Source: Whitmania pigra
Taxonomy: Eukaryota > Annelida > Clitellata > Hirudinida > Haemopidae
DNA: 64,000 bases
Direction of reading: 5' to 3'
Assembly: GCA_021613335.1 (NCBI GenBank)
Contig: JAJTWR010000260.1
Span: 185,001-249,000 of the forward strand
Under the pieces are notes generated by a model. It worked only from the letters and a program-made list of their open reading frames with translations, did no database searches and was not told the DNA's origin. The translations under genes were made by a program, and so were the position numbers. Below, piece by piece: positions 37,477-50,834 of the stretch. Position 1 is the stretch's first letter; every line of letters begins with the position of its first letter.

Positions 37477-37750
37477 AATGCTTTCGTGTCTTTTTGAAGG
37501 CTTTGCCTTAATTTGGGCTATTGCAGAATTTGGAAATCTAGGAACTAAATGTAATAATAAATATTTGGTAAGACAAGGATAACAATATTATTAATAACAA
37601 TGCACATATTTCATGACTGCAAACGTACTTTAACAATAATCGGCATTGAGCAAAGCCAGAGGCTAAAACATCTGCCATTTTGTCATAAGAATTTCCAAAA
37701 ATAAATTTTACCTTTGCTGTCCGATTCAATATAACTTCGACCATCTAAGC
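37477..37750 (-). other. Candidate first exons upstream of TBCC
   Basis: On the minus strand, an ATG in aaaATGGCAG near 37675 opens MADVLASGFAQCRLLLK up to a strong donor (aaa|gtacgt). An acceptor near 37540 then continues in phase as FPNSAIAQIKAKPSKRHESI to a donor ctag|gtaata near 37475. Another ATG with a short frame precedes it (MVEVILNRTAK before gtaaaa). These may be a separate small gene, for example with a mitochondrial-type N terminus, or leader exons spliced to TBCC. No family recognised. Confidence 0.3.
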
Positions 37751-40045
37751 AAAATTAGAAAATTGCTTTCTACACATCCTTGGTAATATCATTTTCAATT
37801 GTTAACTTAATGGAGACTACATGAAGATCATGAAACAATTTTTTGTTTTTTGAAGATTATGTTAATTTAAAATTATTCTATTAATAAATACGGACTTATC
37901 CACTAAAAAAAATAATTTAATAATATTTAATTTAAAACTCCGTAGTCTAAGTTTAGTACAAATTTTGGAATTTCGTAGTGTTTCAAGAACAGATTCAGGT
38001 AGGCAGTAAAAGCATTCAGAACAGGTACGTTTAGGGAGGTTGTTTTTAGATAAGACGCAAAAAAGGTCCTCTCCGTACTCCCCCTGAACTTTTGATTAGA
38101 AGTAAAAAAGCGTTCATATCTTCAGGTTGTACCCCTTGTTAGAAAAAGCTGAAATGACGTCCTTGCTTTCATGTTAAACTTAATCTTCTTTTTTGATCTT
38201 GTAGATGGGTTTTTTAATCTCATTTAATTATCGAAAAGGTAACCTTTATGTGTCTTGATAATGGTATAACTATGTGACCAATATCCAATGTCAATCCGTT
38301 GAATACCACATACAAACTTAGCATCCATCATGCAGGAAGAAAGGGCAGCAGTCATTACATTGACCACCATCGTCGTTAAGATTCAACCCGTGGTCCTTAG
38401 TTTTGATTATAGATCATTCATAACCACGATGATTAGGAGTCTGTCTCGTCATATGATTTATATACATATGTATTAGCTATATAAAATATATTGTTTGATT
38501 ATTGTTGTTGTTGATGATGATGGTCTTTTCAAAACATTCCTACGAATCATTTCTAGTTTCACAAATAGCACAAACATTTTAAATAATAGCAACAGAATAG
38601 CATAACTCTACAGTATAGTAGTAATAATTTTTTTCATTTTCATTTTCATTTTAGTTGAGTTGAGTTATAATTTCTCTTTAGATGATTTCAGATCGACAGT
38701 AATTTTTTATTTATAATTATATATCTTAATTTACAAACAACGGCAAATCTAGCAGGTAGGTAAATTCAGAAAACAATTTTAGAATGTCCACTTAGGAAAA
38801 GCTTCTCAAATGTCATATTTTAGGACGCGACTGCGAAAATGTCTAAAATTTAAATATTTGAATTTATTTGATATCTTTGTTCGGATGAATTAAAGGAATT
38901 TCAACAAAATTCACAACCGCTATTCGGATTTAATACCGCATGAATGATTGTACGTCAAACACGTTTTGCAACGTCATTGAATAAGACTGAGCAGCACTTG
39001 CGAGGAGAAAGAGTGATCATTCAACGAGGACACAAACCCGGATGTAAGTCTTCTGTGGTGATGTTACTCCTGAGATCATGTCAATCAAAAGCAATCAAAG
39101 CAGTTTTCAGCTGTAAAATGACGATTTCACGAAAAGTTCAAAAAACCATCTACAAATTAGTGAAAGATGGTTTATTGCTGGACTTGAACCGTCAAATGAC
39201 GATTAGTTAAAGACAAAAAATTAAATCTTCTGTTGTCTACTTCACATTTCGTGAGAGGTTGAGTGATTCACGACAATTTAGAAAATTAGCTTAATAAGAT
39301 AGCCTAGAAAGCCAAACACCATAGAGATGTGAATTAGCCCATTAACCATTAATTAGCGTTAAAAGAGAAAAATAAAGGTTTGGATTTAAGCATTTGCGAT
39401 TCTCCCTCGGTTCCCATGTCAAGTGGACTGGCAATAAATCCTCTTTCTGATGTGTTCATCCCGCACCAAAGTTCTACGACCTACAACAAACGCACGTCAG
39501 CAGGGACAAAGGAGTGACCAGGCCTCGATACTTCCCCGAGGAAGTATCAGTGGCCCGAGTTTGATTTTGAGAAAATAACTTGGCTCAGTGAGTTGTTCAA
39601 AGTGAACGTTGCTAATTGAAAACAGCGCTTTTGCTGTCCTTAATGAATTTTTTAGTCTTTGCTGTCACCCGAGTTGGTTTCGCACGAAAATGTCATTTAG
39701 AATGTCTTTACTTATCTTTTAAAACCAGCAAAAGTAAAGAATTGCAGCAAAAAATGACGTTGTACTTAAAATAAGTAATTGCTTGCCAAACTTTCTCATG
39801 AATATCTTGTAATTGAATGAATATCTGAATAACTGAAACATCAAATATCTTTCAAAAGCTTCCTGTGGTGATTGGGATACAATGTAATATAACCATGTTC
39901 AACAACCATACTTTTGATATCCTAAATATCCACAAGCTTCCTAATGTCGCCATGTTGAACAATTTATCCTTTTAACCCACTTTTGTCGCTCGTCTCAGCA
40001 AAAAGCATTTGAAGAGAAGTTATTTTTCGTATTTTTTAAAGAAAC
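37751..40045. other. Intergenic, no supported gene
   Basis: Mostly AT-rich. The plus frame at 38944-39210 is moderately complex with a basic composition, but I cannot place it. Around 39520-39560 tacttccccgaggaagtatc is a perfect short palindrome, and the same gaagtatcagt word occurs near 10430. Confidence 0.4.
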
Positions 40046-40047
40046 TC

Positions 40048-40393
<346 letters not shown>

Positions 40394-40796
40394 CCACCGT
40401 CATTGTCACAATCGTAGTTTCCATTAGAGAGGATGTCTTACTTACTTTAAAGGATAATTGGAACCAAGTCCTTGTCACACAACTCACGAGTTGTTTGTGC
40501 CTGAAATTGAAAACAGGTTCGTAAATCATCTGCCGAGTGAACCTTGTCACCCCACTTCATCCAGGTCATTCCGGATTTTTCCATCCGAAGTCTTCCAATG
40601 AGAGGAGATGACACATTTGCAAGCTGATGTAACGACCTCGATCATTGGTTGGATGAATTTAATTCTCCTGCTACGGTTTCAAGTTAGGGTCTGATGTAAT
40701 TAGTTATTATTACTTTATTGCTCGAGTACTGCTGAGGAGGCATAAGGAAAGAAGCAATTAAGTTATTGTATTGTCAATTTAATGATTTCATATAAT

Positions 40797-40803
40797 AATA
40801 ACA

Positions 40804-40900
<97 letters not shown>

Positions 40901-40901
40901 T
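40797..40901. repeat. (AAT)n microsatellite
   Basis: AAT triplets with one atataat slip. Confidence 0.95.
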
Positions 40902-41129
40902 TGGATAATTTGATATGGTACTTTATACCTTTCACTGTGTTTTTATTGCACAATTTTAAATCACAAAAAATAGACGATATTCAGGTTTTTCAAGATGATA
41001 AAAGGGTTTCACTTTATTGAGCGATTTTAAAAAACGTTACAAACTCTGTTTGAGTCTACTGCCTCTCTCCTTATTCGCCTCAGCCTCTCCCAAAACTTGT
41101 AAAACCTCAAACTTTGACCCCACATCGAC

Positions 41130-41172
41130 GCAAAGCAGACTCGCTCAAGATGGCCGCCTGTGTGGTAGATAT
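41130..41172 (+). promoter_or_regulatory. YY1-like site with start codon and donor
   Basis: The string gctcaagatggccgcctgtg, followed at once by tggtagat, contains AAGATGGCCGCC, the usual YY1 element found at housekeeping-gene starts. The ATG is in an ideal context and a gtagat donor follows after five codons. It could be the first exon of a gene whose other exons I cannot find. Confidence 0.25.
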
Positions 41173-41476
41173 TTGAGATTCTAATTCATCCAATTAGAAA
41201 TATTTTAATGTGTTAAACTCTCGTGTTATTAGCTTAACGCATCCATTCAATTAAGGAACAGGTCAAGACAGCCCGACTTTATGTTGAGTGATTGATCTTT
41301 ATTCATTTATTCTTCTTTCTTATCTGCTGTCTTCCAGCAATCAGATGAAGGTGGAGATAAAAATGGATTGAAATCAATCAAAAACGCCGGCGGGAGATCT
41401 TTATGAAATCTGAGATGCTGAACGGACATTTGCCACTCGCTCGTCAACTTTCCTCACGTCAACTATCAATAATTTC

Positions 41477-41762
41477 ATCCATCCATCCATCCATCCATCC
41501 ATCCATCCATCCATCCATCCATCCATCCATCCATCCATCCATCCATCCATCCATCCATCCATCCATCCATCCATCCATCCATCCATCCATCCATCCATCC
41601 ATCCATCCATCCATCCATCCATCCATCCACCCATCCATCCATCCATTCATCCATCCATCCATCCATCCATCCATCCATCCATCCATCCATCCATCCATCC
41701 ATCCATCCATCCATCCATCCATCCATCCATCCATCCATCCATCCATCCATCCATCCATCCAT
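41477..41762. repeat. (ATCC)n microsatellite
   Basis: About 285 bp of nearly perfect ATCC tetranucleotides with two substitutions (cacc, attc). It is the reverse complement of the GGAT array at 2.9-3.15 kb. Confidence 0.95.
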
Positions 41763-42505
41763 AACCCTGGATTAAACCCTCGAATGTTGGAACTCCCAGC
41801 AAATCATGGCAGTCACGTGATCCTACTTCCTCATTGGATTGGTTAAACAGGATGCCGGTAATTACGAGTAATTATCAATCGAAGTAGCTCGCATAATTGA
41901 TTGTCATCGTCGTAATCAACGTCAGAATAATCATCAGTTTTATTCAAGATCCTCGATTCATTTTTCCATTCAATGAATTGCAATCCTATTTTAAGATTTG
42001 GAAAAGTCTAGTCTTTTGACTGAATTAAACTTAATGGTTATTAACATGTGACAAGCTGTGATGACGTTATCATTATCAACACCACCGTAATTCTATTCAA
42101 TCCTATTCATAGCCATTCATCGTCATCATCACAGATATCATCATCAAGAGCACCATCATAATCATCATCATCACAGACATCATTATCACGAGCGAGAAGC
42201 ACACATTCATCAAGATCAACAAGTTATCCTCAGAAATTCTTCCAATTACGGATTCACGTAGAAACAGTAATTACATTATTACTATTATTACTAATATTAC
42301 ATTATTATTCTATTAATAGTAGGCGGTAATTCCAACACAACCTGCCACCGAACGCAATCTAGAACTTAAAATAACTATAAGATTAACTTAACATAATTTG
42401 AACTGAAAAGTATGAATAGTTTAAACTACGTAAATAAATAAGTAAAACGAAAAATGAATAAATAATGAGAGAAGAAATGCAGGATGAAATGAAGGAAGAC
42501 TTCAT
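41763..42505. other. Intergenic, no supported gene
   Basis: Scattered catcatcatc runs near 42120-42190. No coding signal seen. Confidence 0.4.
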
Positions 42506-42509
42506 TGAA

Positions 42510-42655
42510 AAAAGTTGTCGTACAACTTGTTGTTGAGTAGTTGTGCAACTTGTTGTTGAGTAGTTGTGCAACTTGTTGTTGAGTAGTTGTGCAACTTGTT
42601 GTTGAGTAGTTGTACAACTTGTTGTTGAGTTGTGGTACAAGTTGTTGTTGAGTGT
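42510..42655. repeat. 23-bp minisatellite, about 5 copies
   Basis: The unit acttgttgttgagtagttg plus tgca recurs at exact 23-bp spacing (acttg at 42525, 42548, 42571, 42594, 42617) and then decays. The Gln/Asn/Thr/Leu-rich frame on the minus strand is repeat-made. Confidence 0.92.
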
Positions 42656-42659
42656 GTGT

Positions 42660-43424
42660 TACAACACAACCGTCAACAGCACAAAGCAACACAATACCAA
42701 GCTGAGGTGATATTCTGACCTCAGACCGACATTTCAAAGCAACAACATCAACGAAAACTCATAAAAATTAACCAGGGTCCCTTTTCAAGTTCTGAGTAAC
42801 GATGGCTTGTTTAGTATTAATTAGTAATTCAAATGGATTACTTAGAATTAATTAGTTATTAAAAATGGATTGTTTCCAATTAAACAATAATGAAAATGAA
42901 TTAATTACAATTTAAATGAGGATTGAGTGATTGAAGACCATGACAAATATTGTGCAAAAAGATGTTTTTCGTAATATATTTAAATTATAAAAATTAAAAC
43001 AAACATTAATAGCAATTTACAATAACTACAATTCGTTACTAATTTTCTGATTTAAGAAGAGATTGAAACAATCAATTAACATTCGTTCGTTTATATGTTC
43101 ATTAATTAATTTATCTATTAATTAACTAATAAATTTATTAATTTATTCATTCATTCATTCAATTAATCCATCAACTATTCACTCACATATTAATTAATTA
43201 ATTAATCCATTCGTAAATTCATTCTACTTTCGTTTGTTCATTAATTCATATATCTACTCACTAATTCATGCATTCATTCATTAGTCATCCATATTGATAT
43301 CAATATCTGGATACTCAGATCTGATATAGGTATCAGAATCACCTTCAAACAGTGACAGTCTGAAGAACTAAGGAATGCGTCGCCATCATCATTATCATTG
43401 TCACCGTCCTCGTCCTAGTCATCG
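42660..43424. other. AT-rich spacer
   Basis: No gene seen. Between 43090 and 43290 there are many variants of attaattaattcattcattc. Confidence 0.4.
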
Positions 43425-43862
<438 letters not shown>

Positions 43863-44097
43863 AATGACCGAACGGTTGACGATCTCCAGAGTGTCGAAAA
43901 AGCAACGAATTACGATAAGAGCGCCGATGACGAAAGAGATGAATAGGAAGAAGACGATGATTGTGATGACGATGATTGTGATGATGATGATGGTGATGAT
44001 AATGATGATGATGATGGTTACGTTGAATGAAGTTGTCATCGACGGGCTGCAAGAAGAACTGAAACTCATCAACTTTCTTTGAGTAGTCAAAATCATC

Positions 44098-44137
44098 AAA
44101 AAAATCATCATCAAAAACATCATCATCGTCATCGTCA

Positions 44138-44185
<48 letters not shown>

Positions 44186-44222
44186 TCATCATCATCATCA
44201 TCATATCATCATCATCATCACT
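44098..44222. repeat. (ATC)n/(GTC)n microsatellite
   Basis: ATC and GTC triplets in blocks, including a pure run of about 13 GTC units. Around 43970-44030 and 44360-44660 are further scattered GAT tracts. Confidence 0.93.
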
Positions 44223-45138
44223 ACCATCGCAGTCCACCTTTTAATTGTGGAAACAAAATTTAATTCTTATCGTTCAGTCAGTTGATAGCCTTTGTTTGAA
44301 AATTGAAAGAATGAGCTTATCAGGCGGAATCCATTACGAAGGTGGTGGCAATGGTGAGGATGACGACGATGATGACTGTGATGATGATGAAGGCGACGAA
44401 TGGTAGTAGTAATAATAATATTTATTATATTAATAATTAATGTCATAACTTAATTATTATTATTGTTCCTATCGAAAAGTGGCAACAATAAATTGTTTGC
44501 GTTATAGACGTTGCAGTAATTATGATGATAATGATGGTGTTTATAAATGATGCTGCTGCTGGTTATTATGATGTATTTGATGATGATGGTGCTAGTGGTG
44601 ATGATGTTGTTGATGATGATTATGACGACGAAGATGATGATGATGATGATGATTGCGGAGTGGAAGGATAAGCATTCATGACCTGCGCTAATTACACCGA
44701 ACATCCTGTTAAACTTTCAACTTGTTTTGGGCTGTCATCACCTTCATCACCATCATTATCATCAACTATATCATCATCGTCATAGTCATCATCATCACCA
44801 TCGTAACACATGTTCCTCCTTGTCCCTTAGGCATAGGCACGGGGGACATTTGCCATCTACCCCTGTCAGTTTGCCCCCTGGTATTCATTTAAATCCGTTT
44901 AATAAATAATAATAATATATTTGCATTATTTTATCGATCACAATACATCTCAGGTAAATTAAGAAAGCTTCCGACATGAATATTTATTTCAGATTATAAG
45001 TTTCGATAACCGAATTATAAATGTCTTTGCTTTCGTTATGGTGGGAAATTAAAAGGTTTGCCGCTAATCAACCAGTACCGTAGGAGGTACATTGTCCGAT
45101 TTTTAAATCCTGGCCACAACAACAATGCCTCGTCCTTA

Positions 45139-45242
45139 TAATAATCATAGTCATAATCATAATCGCAACCATAGTCATAGTCACAATCATAATCATGATC
45201 GTAATCATAATTATAATCATAATCATAATCATAATCATCAAA
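45139..45242. repeat. (AATCAT)n tract
   Basis: Repeats of cataat with gtcataatc and gcaacc variants. Confidence 0.85.
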
Positions 45243-45889
45243 ATCGTCTTCATCCTTTGAGGACAGCTGTTATCCCACAACTCGATGAAATCTTAGCACC
45301 AGTCTGTAATTATTGTTCATTTTGAAACAAAATCTTTGAACAGGATCTTGAGGGTCGCCTGTCAACCAATCAAAAAACAGCTCTGAACCGAAGCAGTAGG
45401 TGGATGGCTCTGGTGCGAACAAATATTTAAAAGTAAACAAGAGTTTTAAAGTTTATTTTCTCACGTAATTGTTTTCGTGGATTTTTTTTTCAAGTCGATC
45501 GAGGCATTTGAGGACCTCACTCGGAGAATTTTAATGGTCACGCACAAGAGAATTCTACCCAACAAAACTCAAAAACGCTTTCCCCAATTTCTCTGTTACC
45601 TCCCATCCTCATTCCCTCCCCCCCAAAAAAAAACCCAAATCCCACTTTTTTAACCATCCCGGATATGGCGCAGAATTCTGAAGAGAGAGAGAGAAAGACT
45701 GACTAAGAAACGAATGTGGATGAAACTCTTTAATGACTTCAATAATGCTGTGAACAGCACAAGAATCCAGGAATCATCAAAATCTGAAATCCATCTCATC
45801 AAAGTTGTTTAAGTATATAATAACGAATACAATGTTGTTATCTTTTTTCTTCTTTAAATGTAAAATCATCAAAAACAAAACGAAACGAT

Positions 45890-45962
45890 GAAATTGTAAC
45901 AAGTCATTTATATAGCGCCGATTCGTATAACTTGATGCAGAAGATCGGAGATTAGCGGGAGA
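45890..45962 (-). mobile_element. SINE-tail fragment
   Basis: The minus-strand reading GGCGCTATATAAATGACTTG followed by TTACAATTT matches the 3' tail of the tRNA-derived SINE at 52.5-52.7 kb (GGCGCTATATATAAATG, then TTACAATTACAAT). The tRNA-like head is not seen here. Confidence 0.5.
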
Positions 45963-46229
45963 TACAATATGGAGCATGCAATATTCAACTAAAATTGGTC
46001 CCTTTGAAATGTTGAGTGGTCAATAAATACAGTGGACAAATAATTAGACACAATCTGTCCGTTCCTGACTAAACGGAGAAAGGAGTTAAAAATAAATAGT
46101 CTAAGGCACAAGTTCAGAGGCTGTTCGAAATAGAATTAATAAATAAAAGAATCCACAATTTTCATAAATAGACGAGAAATTATCGTTGACAACCTGCAAA
46201 TGAAACGATGTTTGATATGAAAACGATTT

Positions 46230-46230
<1 letters not shown>

Positions 46231-46266
<36 letters not shown>
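46231..46266. repeat. (GT)n dinucleotide repeat
   Basis: About 17 GT units. Confidence 0.9.
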
Positions 46267-46268
<2 letters not shown>

Positions 46269-46493
46269 CGGTAACTAAGGAAAGTTTAAAATACATCTCT
46301 GACCTTTGCCCCTAGCAGTGTCGCCTGCTGCCTGGTGCGTCTAAATTTAGTGGCTTTGAGAAGCAGTGTTGGCGATGAAGATTGAAATCAAATTCATTGC
46401 AAGGATTCCTCATGTTAAATAGGCAGAAATACCGTGAAAGAGACAAAGGGGGAAAGAAATAATATATATATATATAATATATATAATATGTCA

Positions 46494-46508
46494 TAAATAA
46501 ATATAAAT
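46494..46508 (-). promoter_or_regulatory. Candidate AU-rich element in the TTP-family 3' UTR
   Basis: On the mRNA strand the sequence is AUUUAUAUUUAUUUA, three AUUUA pentamers (two overlapping), 243 nt after the stop codon of the ZFP36-type gene. TTP-family proteins bind UAUUUAU and destabilise such mRNAs, including their own in mammals. Whether the transcript extends this far is not shown. Confidence 0.45.
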
Positions 46509-46750
46509 AGATTATTTATCACTTACATCGAACACAATTCAACCTAGAATTCACTTGGTCAACAAATGCCAGCCTGCCAATCAACCTGCGCCCAGGTGAA
46601 GTGCTTTTTTACCTGGCGATTGTCATGCAGTTGTTATAGCTTGGTGATAAAACAAAGTGAGGCACGCAACAACGTTAATGTCAAGATAAACTTGAGTTTC
46701 AAGCAGCCAGGATTTCTATCGCATCGAAATTCTTCTCATTTCTTCTCCTA

Positions 46751-48444
46751 TCAGTTCATAACCGAGGCTCTGCTGTTGAATTTGAGCAGAGTCTCGAGGA
46801 CAGTCTGAAAGGCGGGAAGGTTCTTGGACGTGACGGGCTCCTCAATGGACGTAGGACTAGGTGAAGGACTCTCAGTGATGCTGGACGAGGGGGAATCGCC
46901 AGACGAACCTCCGCAGGACATTTGCCTGATCTGCTGGTACAGAGAAGGCTGGCTGTTTGGCCAGCACTGCTGGGCTGGGATCTGGTTGGACTGCAGAGAC
47001 GATAGGGTCGACTGCAGATTTAGCAGGGCAGAGAGCTGCTCTGCCGAAGAATCTACGGACATGTGTCTCGCCAGCATAGCAGGGTGGCTGTTGAACTGCT
47101 TCTGAGAAGAAATGGCAGCTGCCAGAAGTAACTGTTTCTGGCGAATGAGTTTGTTGTTCTGCTGTTCCACGAGGATCTGCTGCCTCTGATGTTCAAGGAC
47201 CAACCTGTTGATGAGGTTCAAATGGCGCTCCTCGTCATTGTGGATGAAGTGACACCTGGGACCATAAGGACAGAGTCCAGTCGTGTGGTAGGTCTTGCAG
47301 AGGTCCGTTTTGTACTTCGGATGTCTCGCCAATGACCGCAGCTCGTGTTTGCCGTGGGCGAACTGACATTTCTCTCCATATTTGCACGAGCCATTTTCTT
47401 CGAAAGGCCTACACAGTTCGGTCTTGTAGCGGCAACAAGTACTGCTACTGTTGTTGTTGCCAGTGGTATTGCTATTGCTATTGTTGTTGTTGCTGCTGCT
47501 GCTGCTGCCGTTAAGGGCCTGGAGGTCGAAAATGCTCGAGTTGATCTTCGGGTTGGAGAAAGCATTCGGTGACAGCAAATCAACCGGTTGATGGTAAGGT
47601 TCGCTCATGCTGCGACTGAACTTCGGAGGGGCATCAACTTTCTGCTCAAAGCAAGAAGATGGTGAATTTAATTTCAATTGAGACAGAAGAGCTGACAAGT
47701 CGGTAATGTTTGCAGGTAGGGAAAGGCAGTTGTTGGACGATTGGGGAGGGGGTGATGGTGCTTGGAAGGAGAGGGAAATATCAGCCACAGACGATCTGGC
47801 TTGCCGACTGGAGTATGCCATGTCCTGGTATAAACTGGGCATGATCAGGGGTTGGTCCTCGCTTATGGAGGGCAGCCGCTCCATCATCGACTCTCCTCTT
47901 CCCTGAGGAGACAAATTATGCCGTTGTATTATTATCGTTATTATACATAGTGTAATTTATAAAGTTGACTTAATAATAAAAATTAAATTTAAAAAAATAT
48001 TAATGCGTAATAGTAAATATAAAATAAATTTAAAATACATATGTTTTAATTTTTATATGTTTTAATTAAGTTATCAGTCCACGAACATAAGATTACAAAT
48101 TCTGAATAATTGCTAACCAAGTTACTACAAAAACTTTAATTGGGAACACGATTAAATGATAATTTGTAAAATAATATTTAAACTAGTTACAAATTAAATT
48201 AAAATTTAGTTTTCAATAAAGATAAACCATTTTTGCATTTTTATTCAAACACTATTTTCACAAATCAAAAAAAAAAAAATAAATAAAGTAGCACACGGAA
48301 TTCATTTCTGAGTAAAATCTATAATTTAAAAAAAAAAATCAATCAATCAATCATCTAAAAACCAACCAGCAGCGGTTTTTCCCGAATGTGATCCGACAAA
48401 TCGAGAAGCGAAGCAAGAGTGCGATTCTGCTCGTATAAGGACAT
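46751..48444 (-). CDS. Tristetraprolin-family CCCH zinc-finger protein
   Basis: Two exons: 48444-48367 (start [18 protein letters not shown]) and 47902-46751, phase 0, about 409 residues. The family binds AU-rich elements in mRNA 3' UTRs and recruits CCR4-NOT to shorten the poly(A) tail. Seen: two CX8CX5CX3H fingers with their lead-ins, [20 protein letters not shown] then KCQFAHG, and [19 protein letters not shown] then PRCHFIHN, separated by the usual 18-residue linker (ELRSLARHP). Both fingers have all ligands. The rest is low complexity: Ser/Pro-rich N terminus, a Ser/Asn run before the fingers, Gln-rich helix after them and a Ser/Pro cluster. A Ser in FSRSMSEP fits the 14-3-3-type sites of ZFP36L1/L2. 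The two-exon layout with a short first exon matches vertebrate ZFP36. An in-frame upstream ATG (48516) overlaps a TATA box, so the later ATG is preferred. Confidence 0.93.
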
Positions 48445-48495
48445 CCTCGGTCGACAACAGGCACTTGACTGATACGAGGCGTAACAAAACCTCTC

Positions 48496-48501
48496 TTTAT
48501 A
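48496..48501 (-). promoter_or_regulatory. TATA box of the TTP-family gene
   Basis: TATAAA in the context GCATATAAAGAG on the minus strand, 52 bp before the preferred ATG. A transcription start 25-30 bp downstream would fall in TATCAGTCAAGTG and leave a very short leader. The family's genes are typically fast-response and TATA-driven. Confidence 0.5.
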
Positions 48502-48519
48502 TGCTACGACACTCATATC

Positions 48520-50820
48520 ATCGCTAGCTGCTAATTTTGAGAATCCTGCTTACAAAACTTACAAACCTTACGTCACATGGTAACCCACTCACTCGCTCAC
48601 TCTTTATCTCACCTCACTTGCTAAATCTGACCCTTGAACTCTCGACGAACATCGCGGATGAGGATTACATTTCCAACTGGAGTTGTTGAACTCCAAACAG
48701 GCTTTCAAGTAGTTAATCGGAGTTAATTAACTGAAACAAAAACCTATCGAGGTCGATGCGAAAAAGTTTCCAGAAAAGAAATGAAATGAAATTTCAAGCC
48801 ACTTACGATGGAGATGTAGATAATTGCAATAAGGTTATAATTATGTCCGAATTTAAATAATTATTCGTGCACAGCCAATCAAAGCAGAACAAATATGGTT
48901 TTGTGACTCATTTTCAGTCACTTGTATTCTCGATGATAAGCCACTCAGAAAAGTCAGCCATGTCTTTGAATGTCAGTGAATTCCAAACATTCATTTCTAT
49001 TGCTGAAAAGGTGCGCTTTGAGATGAATTCATTTTTATATTTGAGTCTTTTTTATTGTTGATAAATACGTTCTTATTCGAGTTGGCCTTGTATGAAAATA
49101 TCGAATCATGACCGTTGAAGATATTTCTAAATTAACGCACTATGTGTATGACCCATGGATCGTAGAGTATAACAATTATTCTTATTATTATTTCCGACGA
49201 CGGAATAATAATGTGTAATAATAACAATAAGTATCACATTTTTTTCATAATTATAATTTATGTAAATTATCAAGGTAATGAGTGATTGATATTATTATAT
49301 TTGTACTTTATATAAAAAATTTAATTGCCACATAATATAAATCGCTAACATGCGGTTGTTTCTAGTTCGTTCGTCTTGAATTAATGTCATCATCATAATC
49401 ATCACCATCGTCGTCGTCATCATCATAATCATCACCATCGTCGTCGTCATTATCATCATCATCACCGTCGTCGTCGTCGTCGTCGTAATATAGAGCTATT
49501 ATTGGTATTGTTGAATAGGATTTCTTATCACGTGCCAAGCGCTCAGCTCAACTTCCGTTCGTAAACAATTACACAAACAATGATTCGTCGTATGTCTGCT
49601 GTGCGATCGTGACAATATTGTTCTAATTCTTCTTTTGTGACCTGCAACAAATCTCTGGGAAATTCCAGCAAGAAGGCGTTTCAAGCACCGATTTTTGCTT
49701 GAAATTTTTTTGTGCTTTTTGTTTTTCTCACGCAATATTCATTAATTCTTCGGGTACGATGTTTTAGTTTCGACGCCAATTGAAGCCCAAAGCAATGTTG
49801 GCACAATTAAGCTGATGTTTAAATTATTTCTAATTTTTATTGTCCCCAACAGCGACTTTCTAAAATTGTGCCCGGTTGTGACTGCGGTGTTAAGAACCTG
49901 GATGTCTCAATTTTAAATGACCTAATAATTGAAACAACCACATAATTATTTACGAAGAAATAATTGCCATTTAAAAAAAACTACAAGAATTCCATCATTT
50001 CCTGCGACTTTGATCGCATCATTTCCGGATGTCTCAGAGTAGCTTATCGAACTATTATTAGTAAGAACTCGATTAGCTACTTTCTAGAGCGAGTGTGGGT
50101 TGTTATAGCCAGGCATTCAGTGGTTATGAGCTGCTGACTTTCAAAGCAATAGTTAAGATATTGTTTGATCATTCTTAGGGTCCTCTTGACGCATTAAAAA
50201 ATATTACAGTCTCAGGCTTATGAGATATTTTGTAATGTAGCAAATTTTGTCTCGTGCGAATTGCTAAGCTGAAGTGAATGAACGGACTACTGATGAACAG
50301 AACAAACAATAGTTATTGCGTGATTTGTGACAAGTTATTTTGAGTCTGCAAATTCTTAACACAACATTCTCTGGAATTGTTTAAAATTATTTTTAAAATA
50401 AATTTATTTTAGAATTATTTACCCATCTTACTCAGCGATTAAACATGCAGGTGAATTCACAAAGCTTCAAGGCTTTGATGCAATAAGAGAATTCCCATTA
50501 ATGAGGAAATTTACAGACCACATTTTATTTTGTTTATTACTGCTTTAATTTTAAAAAGAGTATAGATAAAGAGGTAATGATCTAGAATTATAAAAGGGGA
50601 TTTTATTCATGGTTGTTTACCTAAAACAAAGCATTGTTTTCTCTAGACTCTAAGTGTATAAAATGTTTTAAAAAATTTAAACAATCCAAAACTAATTTGT
50701 TACGTATGTACATTGTAATAGTCTCTCCTTGAAACTTCACACAATCCAGAGCACAAAAAAACGAGATTTTTTACGCCTGCAGGCGTGTCCTCTATGGAAT
50801 AAAATTAGATTTACAGAAAA
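48520..50820. other. Intergenic region between TTP and MARK genes
   Basis: A GTC/ATC microsatellite lies at 49387-49490. Short frames at 48867-49061 and 49499-49735 have no recognised domain. No tRNA or other RNA gene seen; the region near 50115-50160 only loosely resembles a tRNA. Confidence 0.4.
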
Positions 50821-50834
50821 TAATTTAATCATGC

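Noticed and set aside
42383..42737. Gln/Leu/Asn/Thr repeat protein
   Set aside because: Follows the 23-bp minisatellite exactly.
46824..47906. Plus-strand frames opposite the TTP-family gene
   Set aside because: Antisense shadows of the zinc-finger exon.
50095..50165. tRNA-like segment (attcagtggttatgagctgctgac)
   Set aside because: Resembles a D arm and anticodon stem but lacks a T arm/B box and acceptor pairing.
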